Shown in pieces: positions 1 through 11,454 of a stretch of 64,000 nt of DNA. Both the position numbers and the translations under genes were made by a program. Origin of the DNA: Stenopsyche tienmushanensis (lineage: Eukaryota; Arthropoda; Insecta; Trichoptera; Stenopsychidae); NCBI GenBank assembly GCA_008973525.1, contig WACJ01000319.1, forward strand, positions 186,001-250,000. Direction: 5' to 3'. The notes below the pieces were generated by a model. It did no database searches, was not told the origin of the DNA, and saw only the letters and a list, made by a program, of their open reading frames with translations. Positions within the stretch are counted from its first letter, which is position 1; each line of letters opens with the position of its first letter.

Positions 1-104
1 CGCAGGCAAGGCTAACCAGCGACTCCTCTCGACTCCCGCCTTCTGCGCGTCATCACTCAACCGGCAACGAACGAGAATTAAATTCAACCAGATCAACAGC
101 GCAC
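1..104 (-). repeat. L-family LTR-like repeat, cut by window edge
   Basis: Read on the minus strand this matches the middle of the L repeat seen more fully at 50996-51350 and 53690-53930: GCGCTGTTGATCTGG, then a GTTGCCGGTTGAGTGATGACG block, then a GGTTAGCCTTGCCTGCG block. It runs off the left edge, so its length is unknown. The family is dispersed through the window on both strands. Confidence 0.6.
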
Positions 105-214
105 GGGGATGTAAATGGCCCACCTTATAGAATAAATTATGTTTTGTAAAATATGGCATTTTAGTTCTTGTCTGTATGGATTCCGAACGTTCATGTGTAA
201 CATGCGATCATCTA

Positions 215-516
215 TTTTCGCCTTTTTTGGAACAGATTCTTCCTTTCAGTACATTGTAAAATGTTGGACCCATATTTCATCCATGATTATGACACCAAAC
301 ATAGGTTTTTTTTTACTGTGAAACATCATCAAATACTCGATTGAAACATCCATTTGACACTGTTTTTGTTCCATTGTGAGCAAATGCGGTACCTATTTTG
401 CTCACAGCTTTCTCATGTGCAATTTTTCAGTCAATATGCAATGTACAACATTGATCGACCGCTGTGATGTTCATCTTGGTAGCTCGTACGGCCTCGTTTG
501 AACTTTGCCACCCAAT
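215..516 (-). pseudogene. irritans-like mariner transposase relic (MLE-A)
   Basis: Minus-strand translation in shifting frames gives the typical order of an irritans-group mariner transposase: the N-terminal block VAKFKRGRTSYQDEHHSGRS, then a block ending in MEQKQ-like sequence, then the first catalytic motif block as MDEIWVQHF (about 261-287). Stops and frameshifts separate the blocks and the C-terminal half, with the second and third catalytic aspartates, is missing. The order of blocks matches the copy at 26341-26590. The assignment rests on recognising conserved mariner motifs, not on an alignment. It is a dead DNA transposon. Confidence 0.65.
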
Positions 517-519
517 AGT

Positions 520-1955
520 AAACAAAGGATCAGACTCCCTTAGAATATAATTTAGTTCGGCTTGATATTGGTTGGACTAACACCTTTCAAATAAAAGTAT
601 TGGTAAAGTAGACATAGTCCACTATATAATTGTTTTGAAACAACATCTGCTATTTATACGTTAGGTGGTGTATTTCTGGTACTATCATCGTAAGCAAATG
701 TTGGAAGAACGACTGATATATTAACGCAAACGTACTGTTTCTGTATGCCATCCAAACAGAGATGGAGTTATTTTTCAAACACATTTAAAAGTCAATGAAA
801 TGTTAATAGCACGAGCGCAAAAACGCTTCACATATCCGCCTTCGACGTTACATTTCAAAGAGCAATATTGATGATTTTCTTCAGAAGTTTCTCCACAACG
901 GCGAGTACATCCATTATTGTAATACACAAGATGTAGCCATAAATCAGAAATGCCCCAACTAATAGTCGATGTTTGCGGCGGTCCGAGTTATTGCTTTGTC
1001 TTTTATAAATGTGAAGGAAGAAATGAAGAGTGTAACAGTTCCCAATGATTAATGTTCGTCGAGCGAAGAAATAATTAAAGGGTAACAAAGAAACGTTTAA
1101 CAATCTGGCGAGGACCCCTTGTGTGCTTCTGTCGAAATGGCGTGCCTACAAATAATATTTTCGATGATATATATATGTATGATTTATGGCATGCGAAATA
1201 AGAAGCGAAAAAAGTATCAAATTACAGAGAAATATATACAGACATTAGTTCTGTATGAGACCGTTTGAATGAAATTAATACGCGCAGATAAGGTTTAAAG
1301 TGGTGCGATATTTCCAAGTTTACTATCTGAACCTTCGGCGTACATTTTATGTGGTAAATTTGTAGCCAGCTTCTAAGATAATGTGGTCGAGCAAAAGACA
1401 AAGGTGGATGCATTTGCTTCGGAGATTTATCACACCGGGTGAAATGTGGGCGGATCGTCTCTTATCGTGGAAATTGTTTGGCTTTTCCAGGCGACATTGC
1501 AGCAGTCTCAACCGCAAGAATTCTCAATGAATTAATTCATAATTGATTGGTCCTGATGTAAAGAAGCTCGCATTGAAAGAATTTAAATAATCTTGCCCTT
1601 TAAATAAATTCTTTGGGCGAGTAGGTTTTCAGCGCTGATACAAAAAGGCGAGTCAAACAAGGAAGGGTAGCTCATATTAAAATAAATATACTCGTGTTCA
1701 GCAAAAATATGGAAATGCAATTGATACTGTGTACATTCCAATATTGAATATTTTCAGCTTTCAGTAAAAATTCCCCGGGAACAAAATACTCAGCATTTTA
1801 TGATATATTATATCAGATTTTCCACAAAAAATGGGTCATATACATTGTGCCATATGAAAGTTTAGAACACCGAAATATATATGGTCATATTTATATTTAA
1901 TCTGAAATGTATGCAGTTTTTGTTGTGCTTTAGGTATTGCATAGATAAATCGTGC
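520..1955. other. No recognisable feature
   Basis: AT-rich sequence with only short open frames (for example 855-1103 minus) that resemble nothing I recognise and lack coding-like composition. I see no repeat shared with the rest of the window. Confidence 0.4.
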
Positions 1956-1956
1956 C

Positions 1957-2045
1957 TTAACCCGTTGATGAGTAATTGCGCATATATGCGTTCGGACTCG
2001 AGCGATATAAAGGTACCCTTGCACGTTTATTACAATATTATTATT
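1957..2045 (+). repeat. P-family end (TTAACCCGTTGATGAG)
   Basis: The start TTAACCCGTTGATGAGTAAT followed by GCGCATATATGCGTTCGGA and GGTACCCTTGCACG matches 24566, 41791 and the minus strand at 49318-49370. TTAA followed by CCC is the usual form of a piggyBac-like terminus, so a non-autonomous piggyBac relative is my inference. Only the first ~90 bp of the repeat are present. Confidence 0.6.
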
Positions 2046-2119
2046 TATTCAAATCATTACACGTTGCTGACTAAGTTTTACGAACATCAAGAATTATTAA
2101 TTAATTATCCAAAGCAAAA

Positions 2120-2195
2120 CCGTTATTTTTTACCCGAAAAAAAAAACCGTAACCGAACCGATATAAATGTTTGGAACGTAACCGAAATGAATTTT
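2120..2195 (+). repeat. hAT-like terminal repeat scrap (AACCGAACCGATATAAATG)
   Basis: AACCGTAACCGAACCGATATAAATG and a second AACCGAAATG resemble the end of the putative MITE at 56874-57165, where AACTGAACCGATATAAAT recurs. Short, GC-skewed CCGAA-rich ends of this kind are common in hAT MITEs. Only one end is visible here. Confidence 0.35.
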
Positions 2196-2245
2196 TTTTA
2201 TTAAAAAACTGATTTTATTGTGTAAAGGCGACTTGTGTGTTTCAG

Positions 2246-2883
2246 CATAGTGTTCTCCAACCAGTGTTTCGGTGGTCTAAATTTTAAGAAATTCGCCATG
2301 AAAAAAATATTAAATCATAACTTCTTCTCCATCCAGGGGTGTTATCGAGAGAAAACGATTATTTTGCGTCTCTTTGAATTAAGGGAAGAAGCTAAACAGG
2401 AGAGAGAAACTAGGTCCCACTAGTAATTTTTTTGATCTTAACCTTTCTCTCCAGGAGTTTTGTAAAAAAAATTAAAAAGAAGCCGGGTTCTTTGGGATTG
2501 TCGCGTACAAGAGGAGGATTTAGAAATGTTTCCACTTTTGCAAGAATTTTTAATTGCTGTTGACGTCGACCGAAACGGTGTTTTGAATGTAATAAGTCAA
2601 CACTTGAAGGCATTGGTACTGAAATTTAATCACTTTTATCCCGAAAATGAGGATCCTAGTAAAGGAAATCTTTGGATTAATAATCCTTTCATGGAGGACA
2701 TCATTTCATGTACTCTAACGAGTAGAGAAAAATAACAATTAATAGAGTTGTCTTCGGATGCCACTCTAATATCCCGACACAAAACGTTAATATTGCCTTA
2801 TTTTGGTAATGTATCAGATTATTGATAGTAATCCGCAATTTTTTTTTACCGGTCCACATGTGTAAAATGGTTGGGAAACACTG
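2246..2883 (+). pseudogene. hAT element relic, BED-finger (ZBED/SCAND3-like) transposase
   Basis: A decayed hAT transposon of the kind related to vertebrate ZBED5/SCAND3/FAM200 proteins. The readable parts are an RLFELREEAKQ block (about 2371-2400), then an open frame at 2526-2735 containing FPLLQEFLIAVDVDRN and NLWINNPFMEDI, then past a stop a block IELSSDATL and ILPYFGN (about 2740-2810). These fall in the C-terminal half of the family, before the dimerisation region. The flanks carry matching ends: ATAGTGTTCTCCAACC at the left and GGTTGGGAAACACTG at the right, close to the hAT-type CAGTGTTTCCCAACC. The length (~640 bp) shows a large internal deletion. I did not find a clear 8-bp target duplication. 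Confidence 0.65.
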
Positions 2884-3139
2884 TTTTATTATATGCTGTT
2901 CTGCGGGATCATTTACGGATTTGGAGCATTTCTTGTTCAGGGTTGTCACTATATATTATGATTGATTTTTTGTTAATATTATATGCACGCCATTAAAATT
3001 GAACGATTATGTAGCGCATAGTATATAATACACGATGAACATATAAAGGCATAATTTATTATTCTTTTTTAAAAATATGGGGGTGGAAAAGCACCAGAAA
3101 CTAAGAATGAACCAGTCAATTCAGATGGATGGATGGGGA

Positions 3140-3305
3140 TGGACGTGCGTTGAACAAAAATACTCTCTTCTTTAGGTAACTTTTTATTCGGCACGAGAGA
3201 AAGAAAGATCTGACTGCTAGAAGGACGTCTTCCCGCAACCAAGGCCAAGCGCTGACTCTCTCGACTCCCGACGAAGATGGCGCTGTTAATATAGCACATT
3301 GTATT
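3140..3305 (-). repeat. L-family LTR-like repeat
   Basis: On the minus strand: TATTAACAGCGCCATCTTCG, GAGTCGAGAGAGTCAGCG, GGTTGCGGGAAGACGTCC, then GAATAAAAAGTTACCTAAAG. The order is the same as at 51100-51340, including an AATAAA-type polyadenylation signal near the 3' side, as expected inside an LTR. Both ends are truncated. Confidence 0.6.
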
Positions 3306-4897
3306 TAAATAGAGATGAAAGATGATAAAATTACTTAATTTTTTACTTTGGATAGCTCCTTCTGATCTAAAAAAAGTCCCGGCTACCGACAAAGCTTGCC
3401 AATATTTTTATCTGGTGAGTTCGGACGAGTTATTGACGCTTCGCCGTACATTTCCAAGACCTCATGATTTGACACATCCATTACAGTTCATACGTGTTAT
3501 TTGTATTTAAAAATGTTCTTTTGGATTATTTGAAATTACTTTGTTTTCTAGCACCAATAAAACTGAGCATTGAATGTATTCTAAAAGATAAATAGATATG
3601 TTACAATATTTTTTGGCATAAAATCTATTTTTGTGTAACAAGTACGACACGCGATTTAGCGACATCGTGAGCACGCAATGCTGTCATAATTTTATTATAT
3701 AGATATTAATCCTTATAATAGATTCATACTATTTTGGCATAATTTGTCCTTTTCAAACATTTCACTATGAAAAGTTCAATCAAATTGTCAATTTAGCGGA
3801 GGAAAGTCTGGAAAACTAGCTCCAGAAACGTAACCACGTACGCCCTGAGCACGCACGCGACATATGTACCCACAGCCGATAAAATATTATTACAAAAAAC
3901 ATTTTGCGCAATATTTTATAGATAAATAAATTTGGCGCACACATATTTACACGCAAACGTGTACACTCCGTTTTATTATTCACAAGCGAGCAAATCTCCA
4001 GGGGACAAAACATTCCTGCGAAAGTGCTGACGATTTTAGTGCGGCTCCTATGAACGGTTTGGACCATTTAGGTCCTAGGAACGGGCCATAATTTTCCACG
4101 ATGGCCCAATGCGGTTTGAAACATATTTACATAGTTATTACATACGTACTTTTGTAAGCACGTACGTATACATGATCGCGCGTAAAAACCGTGAAATGAG
4201 GCCTTATGAAATAAAATGAGGCCCTCTAAACGGAGATGAATTCTTTTTTACGCAGGCCCTATGAAACTGAGACCCTACTTACGCCGGATAATCAATGTGG
4301 ACACGACAAAGGACCCTTTTTGTTATTTCTGTACACTTTGTATGAATAAGTCCTCGAGTGGACGCCCCGTGCGGATTTTTCTCGGACGTCTTCAGGGAGT
4401 GTTGCCAAAGCAAAGACGGGGTCGATGGCAAAAATAGTCTCGGATTTTGTGCTCAAAAACCACCTTGACATTTCAACCCCAGCCCGAATGATATTTGTCA
4501 TTCACGAATTCAAAGCAGATCTTGATAAAATGCTCGATAGTTTTCGTATAATAATATCAGCCGGCGCGATCTAAAATATTCTACTTGAGGTGACCTTATA
4601 AATTTTACCCTATTCATTAGCTAGCAATTGTGGCTCCAAATATTAGCTAATTTCAGGAATTTGACCACTTATTTTCAAGCGAACTTTAAAGATAAATATC
4701 TTAGGTTTAAGGTATTTTATCTGCTATCAAATGTATGCAATCTTATAATTGAAATTTTCCAGGGATAGAAGATTTTCATATAGTGGATTCCACGTTTTTA
4801 CATATATGAAACCTTAGACACTTAAGAATACATCATTTAAAGGAATTTTAAAAAATCCAATTATTTACGGAATTATAGCTATTTTAATGATGTACTA
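3306..4897. other. No recognisable feature
   Basis: Unrecognised DNA with several short open frames on both strands (for example 3816-4067 and 4292-4501 minus). None shows a known domain. Parts of 3800-4500 have higher sequence complexity than the surrounding AT-rich tracts and may be single-copy. Confidence 0.35.
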
Positions 4898-5115
4898 ACT
4901 AAGCCGGTCCTATCAGAATGAATTCTTTAAACGTGTTTTTCTCGAAATTACTTTTTTCAACACGGTTGACATAATATCTCATGTTTTAATTAACCGATTT
5001 AGTTCAAATTTAATAAAAACTTTTTATATATAATATTCTACAGTTGCTACCAGATTTATATCAAAACTTTGTTTTTAACTATTTTAAAAAAAATTAAAGC
5101 TCTAAAAAAATAATG
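4898..5115 (+). repeat. Internal piece of M-family element
   Basis: GCCGGTCCTATCAGAATGAA, then TTTTTCTCGAAATTACTTTT, CACGGTTGACATAATATCTC and CTACCAGATTTAT occur in the same order at 24105-24265 (inside a complete M element) and 63275-63465. No terminal repeats are recognisable here. Confidence 0.65.
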
Positions 5116-5287
5116 CTAAAAAATGATTTTTTTAAACAATCGCCATTTTGCAGAAATAAAACAATTAATTTTTTGAAGTTGAAAAAACGCCCAAAATTTG
5201 AATTTCTAGATTAAAACACCCCCATCCATAATCCTAATTATAATCATAACCCCCATAATCCATCTCAGTATTCATAACTTTAGAAGT

Positions 5288-5345
5288 GGGTAACCCTTTG
5301 ATGAGTATGCACGCACATGCTGCGGACGCACTCAAGGGTTTAAAA
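5288..5345. repeat. Short foldback with P-like ends
   Basis: TAACCCTTTGATGAG at the left faces CTCAAGGGTTTAA at the right, giving short imperfect inverted ends around ~30 bp of GC-richer sequence with two CGCAC-type words. The left end looks like the P repeat (CCC..TTGATGAG). It may be a minimal MITE left after internal deletion. Confidence 0.4.
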
Positions 5346-5809
5346 GAGCTTTAAAAAATTAACACACTTTAGGCGAAACGCCAAATACTTAACCCACCTA
5401 AAATGTGTTAAATACTGGTATAGTTCTTGTATTTTTATTTTAACTGTGCTCAGATATATTTGTCAATAGATTGGAGTACATCTGGATATTATGGTAAAAA
5501 CATCCCATACCAAGGGAAATGTTCTTTCAAGATACGACCAATGAGCGAATATTGTACTTAAATCAATTTAAACTAAATAAAAACCTGATCTTGTTTAACA
5601 GGAAGACGTAGGTAGTGTGTTGAACTCACCCTGAAAAAAAAAAAATAAAACAATTAGTAAAATCATTAATTTGTATAACAAACTGCAATTTTATTATAAA
5701 GTTACGTTAATATTAATATAAAAAACAAACCTATTTATCCTATTTACATCTATTAAATTTATTGTAAATTATTTAATAGTATATGGCAATTTATTATTGT
5801 ATTATAACA

Positions 5810-5905
5810 TTCAACGAAAATTGGACCTCCCAAATACGTGCCATCAAGCAAAGCCGCGGTGGATATTTGAACGACGTTAAATCCAATACTTAAATATCCC
5901 TTTCT
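5810..5905 (+). pseudogene. T-family transposase, C-terminal scrap
   Basis: The plus strand reads ENWTSQIRAIKQSRGGYLND, the characteristic tail (ENW...RGGHLND) of Tc1/mariner-superfamily transposases. The same module is at 28185-28280 and 61735-61805. Only the last ~30 codons survive and the preceding catalytic part is absent. Confidence 0.6.
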
Positions 5906-6572
5906 TTTCTCCTGTAATGTAGTCCCTCTATGTTCCTTCAATTCATCCCGCTCTTCCATTGCTCATGTGGGAATGGTAACATCCCATTTATGAAGCCACC
6001 CCCTAAATTTCTATAAACAAAATTCCTACTCATTGCTCGAAATAATTTGTGGTCAATCAATGCGGTTAGTGAATTTTATTCACGCGTTTGCTTCATTAAG
6101 GCTATGAACAGACAAGATTACTCATAAGTAATGTCGTTTTTTTTTCAATGCAATTCAGAATAGTTTCTCTTATCTTTAGCTTAATGCGTGGACCCAATCT
6201 TTTCAAGTTTGGTGTTAAAATACGTCCTTAATCCTCAATAAACTCAAGTGTACTACACTCAAACCTCTTTTTGTGCGACTTTTTTTGTGCGATTTCGAAG
6301 TTATGCGGTTTTTTTGAAGCAATTTTTTTAAATTTAATTATGAGTACGTATCGTGATATTTAGAAAAAAATTATAATTTGAGGCTGTGTAAATCAAATTG
6401 CATCTGCTATCGCTGAATTACGACAATGCCCTTTATTCTAGTTTAGATTTTTGAAAAAATTGATTTCGTTTTTTTGCATTTTTCCAATGTTTCGAAAAAT
6501 ACAGTCTCCAACCATCTGTCATCATGCTGATAGAATTAATAGAATCGCAGTAAAGTGGTGGTGACGGGAATG

Positions 6573-6790
6573 GTACACAGTAAACTAAGTCGTCATCTAA
6601 ATTCAAACCACCCCAGTTGCGCCAAAAAGGGTAAACAATATTTTCAGAGGCAACAAAATAAAAAACAGAAAAAAATATGAATTCGGCCCTTAGGGTTTCT
6701 GAAAAGGCATTAGAAGGTAATCATCATGTTGCAAAATTAATTGTACATCAGAAAAAAAACCACATACTATCGATGAAACTTGTATCTTTT
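6573..6790 (+). pseudogene. hAT transposase N-terminus (BED-finger type), frameshifted
   Basis: From 6573 the frame reads KLSRHLNSNHPSCAKKGKQY and FQRQQNKKQKK, the end of a BED zinc finger with its closing histidines (H..NH) and the basic linker. A frameshift near 6675 continues as ALRVSEKALEGNHHVAKLIV, the conserved SEKALEASYxVA block of ZBED/SCAND3-type hAT transposases. Homology ends near 6790 before any catalytic residue. A hAT-like terminus follows at 7240-7312. This is a dead element inside the M copy. Confidence 0.7.
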
Positions 6791-7044
6791 CTTCTTTTCT
6801 TTATGTATGAAATATATCCCGAAAGTAAGTGTACTGTAAGCATAACGGGCTATGGTTTTTTTTTAGGGTTGGCAATACTGGATGACAGAGGGAGATTCTC
6901 TGACAAAGCGAGCTTCTCAGGAACATGGTAGTATGTAAACTCATGTTGTAGTGTCCAGTTGCGTGAAAGGTGCCGGTAAGAAATCCCGCCAAGTGCGAGC
7001 CACGTTCTGTGATCCCTTTGACTTGAATTGGAAGGTGGGGATTT

Positions 7045-7110
7045 TCTGAGTTCTATTGTGACTGGAGATGAAATATGGGTGGCTCATTACATGCCTAAAT
7101 AAAAAAAAAA
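7045..7110 (+). pseudogene. mariner transposase scrap (VTGDE motif)
   Basis: Plus-strand frame SSIVTGDEIWVAHYMP matches the first catalytic-aspartate block (VTGDExW) of mariner transposases. Only about 20 codons are recognisable, then an A-rich run breaks the frame. Equivalent scraps are at 29840-29925 and 47715-47810. Confidence 0.55.
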
Positions 7111-7239
7111 CAGTCGTCACGAAAATAGTTCTAAAAAATATAAAAAAAATGTAATACACTTACTTTCGGGATATGCCTCGTACTATGGCGATAGCTATTT
7201 TAAAAATATATATATATATATATCAATATCTATTTTTTT

Positions 7240-7312
7240 AACTTGTGATGTGCCGCAAAATTTAAGGAAGAACTTTGGTGTGCCGTAGGTGAAAAAAGGT
7301 TGCGGAGCACTG
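7240..7312 (+). repeat. hAT 3' terminus
   Basis: GGTGTGCCGTAGGTG, then AAAAGGTTGCGGAGCACTG, is the usual layout of a Charlie/ZBED-type hAT 3' end (complement CAGTGCTCCGCAACC). It probably closes the hAT whose N-terminus is at 6573. CTCTAGTG follows and would be the target duplication if a left partner existed; I did not find one. Confidence 0.5.
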
Positions 7313-7614
7313 CTCTAGTGGATGTTAAGCATATGAGATGTCAGATATCCTTAAAATTTAACCAATGATGTAAGACATCCTTTTATGTTACCAAAAATAT
7401 ATTTTTTTATTGTCTTATTGTTTTCCTGTTTTTTATTAACTTTTTTTATGCGATTTTGGATATATTTTACATAGCTGTTTCAAAGTTATGCGGTTTTTAA
7501 AATTCATAGAACGCATCTTCACTTTTTCTATGTAGGTTATAGCTTTTTTTGCACGATTTTCAGCGGAACGCATCTACCGCACAAAAAAAGCGTATTTTGA
7601 AGATAGTGTATAAA

Positions 7615-9990
7615 AAAATAGATAATAGTTATGTACACCTAATATATTAATATAAATATTAATAAGTTTATATTATAGAGTAAATTTGATTTCTCGTTGT
7701 ATTTAATGCATATAAATACAATCGCTACAAAAAGGACGTCGTTTACGACCCGATTTTATACCGTTAGTCAGTCACTGTTCCATATTTTTATATTGTAATA
7801 ATGATGCATATTTTCAAAGCATATGATATATTCAATTGAAATACTGATGTACGAGTAAACATCTTTAAATTAACTTATGCAAGGCGTGTTTTCAGATCAG
7901 ACTTCATATTCAGTCTTTATTGAATTCCATGCAAAGCGTTGCTGGAATATAGGTGTCACCAACATTGCACACTATCCCACTTCAGATAGCTCCAAAATGA
8001 CTAACCAACACATCCTGGAAGCGTTCGATAAACGCCGGCAGTCGGCTAATTCCCCCAAATTGAGAGCGAGCGCTTCTCCTCTTTCTACTCCACATTGCCG
8101 ACGTTCTTCGGACATAAAGCAAGAAGCTCTCGTGTGTAACTTGATTACGAGGTCGGTGGTAAACAAGTTTGGCGTCATACAACTCCGGACCAATTTAAAG
8201 CAACGGGTGTTGCCAGTTTCATTAAGGCCCTAGACGCATACACAGAACGGGGGCGGTTCCAGTTGGGAATAATTAAAAAATATGCACGTCTAGGAAGTGG
8301 CCTATTTGGGACAGACTCGCTAAATTACCTCAGCATTTCCTCTATTTCGCATCATAAAATAGCCGGAGGGAAATGTTCGTGCGGGTCTATTTATTTTCAC
8401 CTGGCGCGCGAAAATATCCCGCTGAAAATTTGGGCCAAGTTTTATGCGCTAATGGAGGTATTAATAAACATAATGGTTCTTATTTGATCAACAAGATGAT
8501 TCGCTTGGAAAATTCATCAAAAACGTCCCGTGGTGGGTGGATTATCTGGAAAGCTCGGAAGGAATACACCTGTTTGAAGATTCCTCAATCCAGGCTGAGA
8601 GTATAACATTTAATATGGATGACGACGCAGCATAAACTAATCCAATATGACACATTACATATTTTTTAATACAAATATTTAGTCAAATATTTTAATATGG
8701 AGAATCTGTTTAAAAAGAGAGCTGGTGCCTTTAAACACCCAAATATATATTTGCGTCGGCGATCTGAAAGACGGACCGGTTGGATCCCTAATCAAATTGC
8801 ATCAATTATACGTCGCTTCATGGCATGTCACTAATAAACATTTCCTACATTCTGATTAAAGCAAAATGATCTTATTATACAACGGCATGATTTAAATGAA
8901 GCACCACTGTGAAAATATTGTATATTTCGGATTTGAGCTTGAGTCCTGTGCGTCAAAGGCGTCCTTGCGTATTATTGGATATATTTTTTGTCCCGCATAA
9001 CTTTGACTTGAAATGCTTTAATGTTATTGTTATGGTTTCGGGTCGCATGTGTTTCATCCGAATTCTTATACATATTTTCATTTTGTGCTCCGACGACTTT
9101 AACAACAATGGCCCGCGTGATGAATGCGCGCCACGCTGAGAAAAGCAAGTTCCATCCGTTGATATAAATATTTGTAATATTTCAAGCAAATTCGGGTGAT
9201 AGATGATGGAGCCTTCGAAAATTCAGGTCGACGTCGGCCGTCATCCTTTTGGAAGCTCAAGGGTGCGCAGCATGCTAAGCAGGAGACGGCATGCGCTTGG
9301 GGTTGGGGATGCCCCGAGTCAGAGTACATAATTTGTTCGCCATTCTTTGTGTCAAGTTTGTTGCGACATTTTATTTCAAGTTTCGGCGGAAGTGTCCATG
9401 AAACTCGTCCGTGCTCATATTTTACGATCCATTCAGCTTCCGTCGCAAAAAAATAGGTGGGATGAGCGCCGCCGCGTGGCGCTTCGTCCGTCTAGCGCGT
9501 AAATGGGGACTTCGCTAAATTCGGTCGTTGTTGGGTCAAGTGTCGAAATTAAATCTCCGAATCCCTCAAAGCAGATGGTAAATGCGCATAAATTGCAACG
9601 GATGCTGAATAAACACAGAGCTAACGTTATGAGGGTATAAACAGTTCTTGTTTAACTTGTATCGAAAGCATGCACGGAGTCAACGTTTTCAAGTTATTCA
9701 CATCTGGAGAGATATCTAGATCACACGAGCAACTATAAAAGATAAATAAGATCAAGATTTTCAGAAAATGATACAACGAAGATAGGTCATAAGCAGATTT
9801 GACTGTACTCTTGAATGCATGCCGAGGTAAAGCTAACCCATACGAGATTGGGCTCACAAATTCAACAATTTCTAAAAATATAATATCAATTCCAGATACA
9901 CAATTTTTTAGTATAAATCAGTCATTTTATTCTTTAAAATGCTACAAAGTATCAAAATTTACATTGTACTTCTATGTATTGTTTTACTAA
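7615..9990. other. Unrecognised DNA; ORF 7877-8233 of unknown nature
   Basis: A 118-codon frame on plus (7877-8233) overlaps open frames on minus at 7972-8193, and none resembles a family I know. Dual-strand openness with a GC rise suggests an old repeat or chance more than a gene. At 9345-9410 the minus strand reads DEFHGHFRRNL, related to 62245-62310 (DEFYAYFRQNL), so at least that part is repeated. The rest has no visible structure. Confidence 0.35.
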
Positions 9991-10200
9991 TTAACCTGTT
10001 AAGTGGGCATGACGTATATATACGTCCAACGTAAACTGCATCAAAATTGCTTAGGACGTATATTGCTTAGGACGTACTTGCTTTACGACTCAACATATAT
10101 TTCGAGGACGTATATATACGTCCTAAGCAATTTTGATGCAGTTTACGTTGGACGTATATATACGTACCCGAAATATATGTTGAGTGGTAAAGCAAGCAGA
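9991..10200. mobile_element. TTAA-start foldback element with two interleaved inverted repeats
   Basis: It starts TTAACCTGTTAAGTGGGC. Arm A (10012-10062) is a perfect 51-bp inverted copy of A' (10115-10165). Arm B (about 10077-10122) pairs with B' (about 10151-10195) with only a few mismatches. The order A-B-A'-B' means the two hairpins exclude each other. GACGTATATATACGTC, itself a palindrome, lies at the junctions. TTAA plus CC suggests a piggyBac-like MITE, with the second arm pair produced by nested insertion or partial inverted duplication (inference). I see no right-hand TTAA. Confidence 0.6.
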
Positions 10201-11454
10201 ACTTTATTTTTGTTTAACGAATGTGATTTGTCGATACATATTTTGACATGGATTTAAGATAGGTAGCAGAATCCTTGCACTTGGATCGAAGAATGTTATT
10301 TTATTTTATTTTCGTGGAACCATATTCCCGTGTTTCCAGGACTATATTCAGGCGCATATCTTTCAATTCGAATGCCAGCACTGGCGCCATGCGAATTTAC
10401 ATAAAGTTTTCTATCAATTTTTTGCAATATATATTAAAAATAAACTCAAGATAGATCTGTTGATAATATCTAGACACCTAAACAAAACATTTGGCGAAAA
10501 TGCGTATTGCTTCCATCGCTAGAAGTACCTCGATGAAAAACGAATGCGGTATTTCATTCCGCGAACATATTAGCGAATCGCGATATTATTCGCGTGCTGC
10601 CGCACCTTTTATGATTACGCTAATAAACGGCCTTAATTTGTTAAGACACTAACACTTCGATATTAAAAAGCTCATAATGTCGGAATTATACAAGCTAATA
10701 TTACGCAATATATCCGAGCTAACTGCAATATAAACTGTGTGCTTAATTCCCGGCGAGCTTAATTTCGATCTAGTACTCTTTTTCCTCCCATGGCCGAGGG
10801 TGATAAATGTTGGCCTAATCGTCTTTGATATAAATTCTTTCGGTCACGAATGTCGGGATTGCCTTCAATTCGGCGGATTTTATTGCCGAAATATCGCCGC
10901 TCGCCGAATTACGGCGTTTTCTTTCAATAATCGACCGACCGATATTTTCGTCCGGATGGATTAATATCCAATCTAATAGTTAAAGTGTATTTATGAGCCG
11001 TTTTCGATACCTCGATTACAATACATCATAATAAATGTCAAAGATTGAGACCTATCTAAAATTCAGGCCTTTGTATTTTGGGTATAAATCAGGCTCTCAA
11101 ATGTGGGCAGATTTGAGCAAACAAGGGATTATATTCATGCTATTCGCCCCCAAGGTAAATTCTCGTTGTTATGTGTTTCCTCAATAAAATATTGAATAAA
11201 TTCAGTCGATTGCTATTTTTTAAATGTCAAATCGAGACCTGCCAACCATACAAAATTTAAATATTAAAACATGAAAAATGTGTTTGAAAAAATCCACCGT
11301 ACCAATATGATTTTAAAATAAAACCCCCACTGAAATGCTTAAAATGGAGGAATTGGAAATGAATACAGAAGTATGTCCCAAAAGTCATGAAATATATTTT
11401 TTTGCCACACCCCTATTGTGTGCAACATATTCGAATCAGTTGATTAAGGCAAAG
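10201..11454. other. Single-copy-looking DNA without a gene call
   Basis: 10500-10980 has balanced composition with many CG dinucleotides and no match to the repeats of this window. The frame 10737-10964 has no recognisable motif. This is the kind of stretch where a conserved non-coding element could lie, but nothing here proves it. Confidence 0.3.

Larger units (their letters stand above)
6256..7610 (+). mobile_element. M-family TIR element carrying a nested hAT relic
   Basis: The left end CACTCAAACCTCTTTTTG is preceded by TA (6254-6255) and followed by the TTTTTGTGCGATTTC motif. The right part (7395-7590) repeats TTATGCGATTTTGGATAT and ends near GCACAAAAAAAGCG, close to the inverted complement of the left end, but the last bases are degraded. 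The copies at 23919-24463 and 58671-59008 are only 545 and 338 bp, so ~800 bp here is foreign. A BED-type hAT relic and a mariner motif account for much of it. TA flanks and the CAxTCAAACC start suggest a Tc1/mariner or pogo-like MITE (inference). Confidence 0.6.

Noticed and set aside
7877..8233. 118-codon plus-strand ORF as a host gene
   Set aside because: Overlaps equally long frames on the minus strand, no motif, no splice or start evidence; likely chance in a locally GC-richer stretch.
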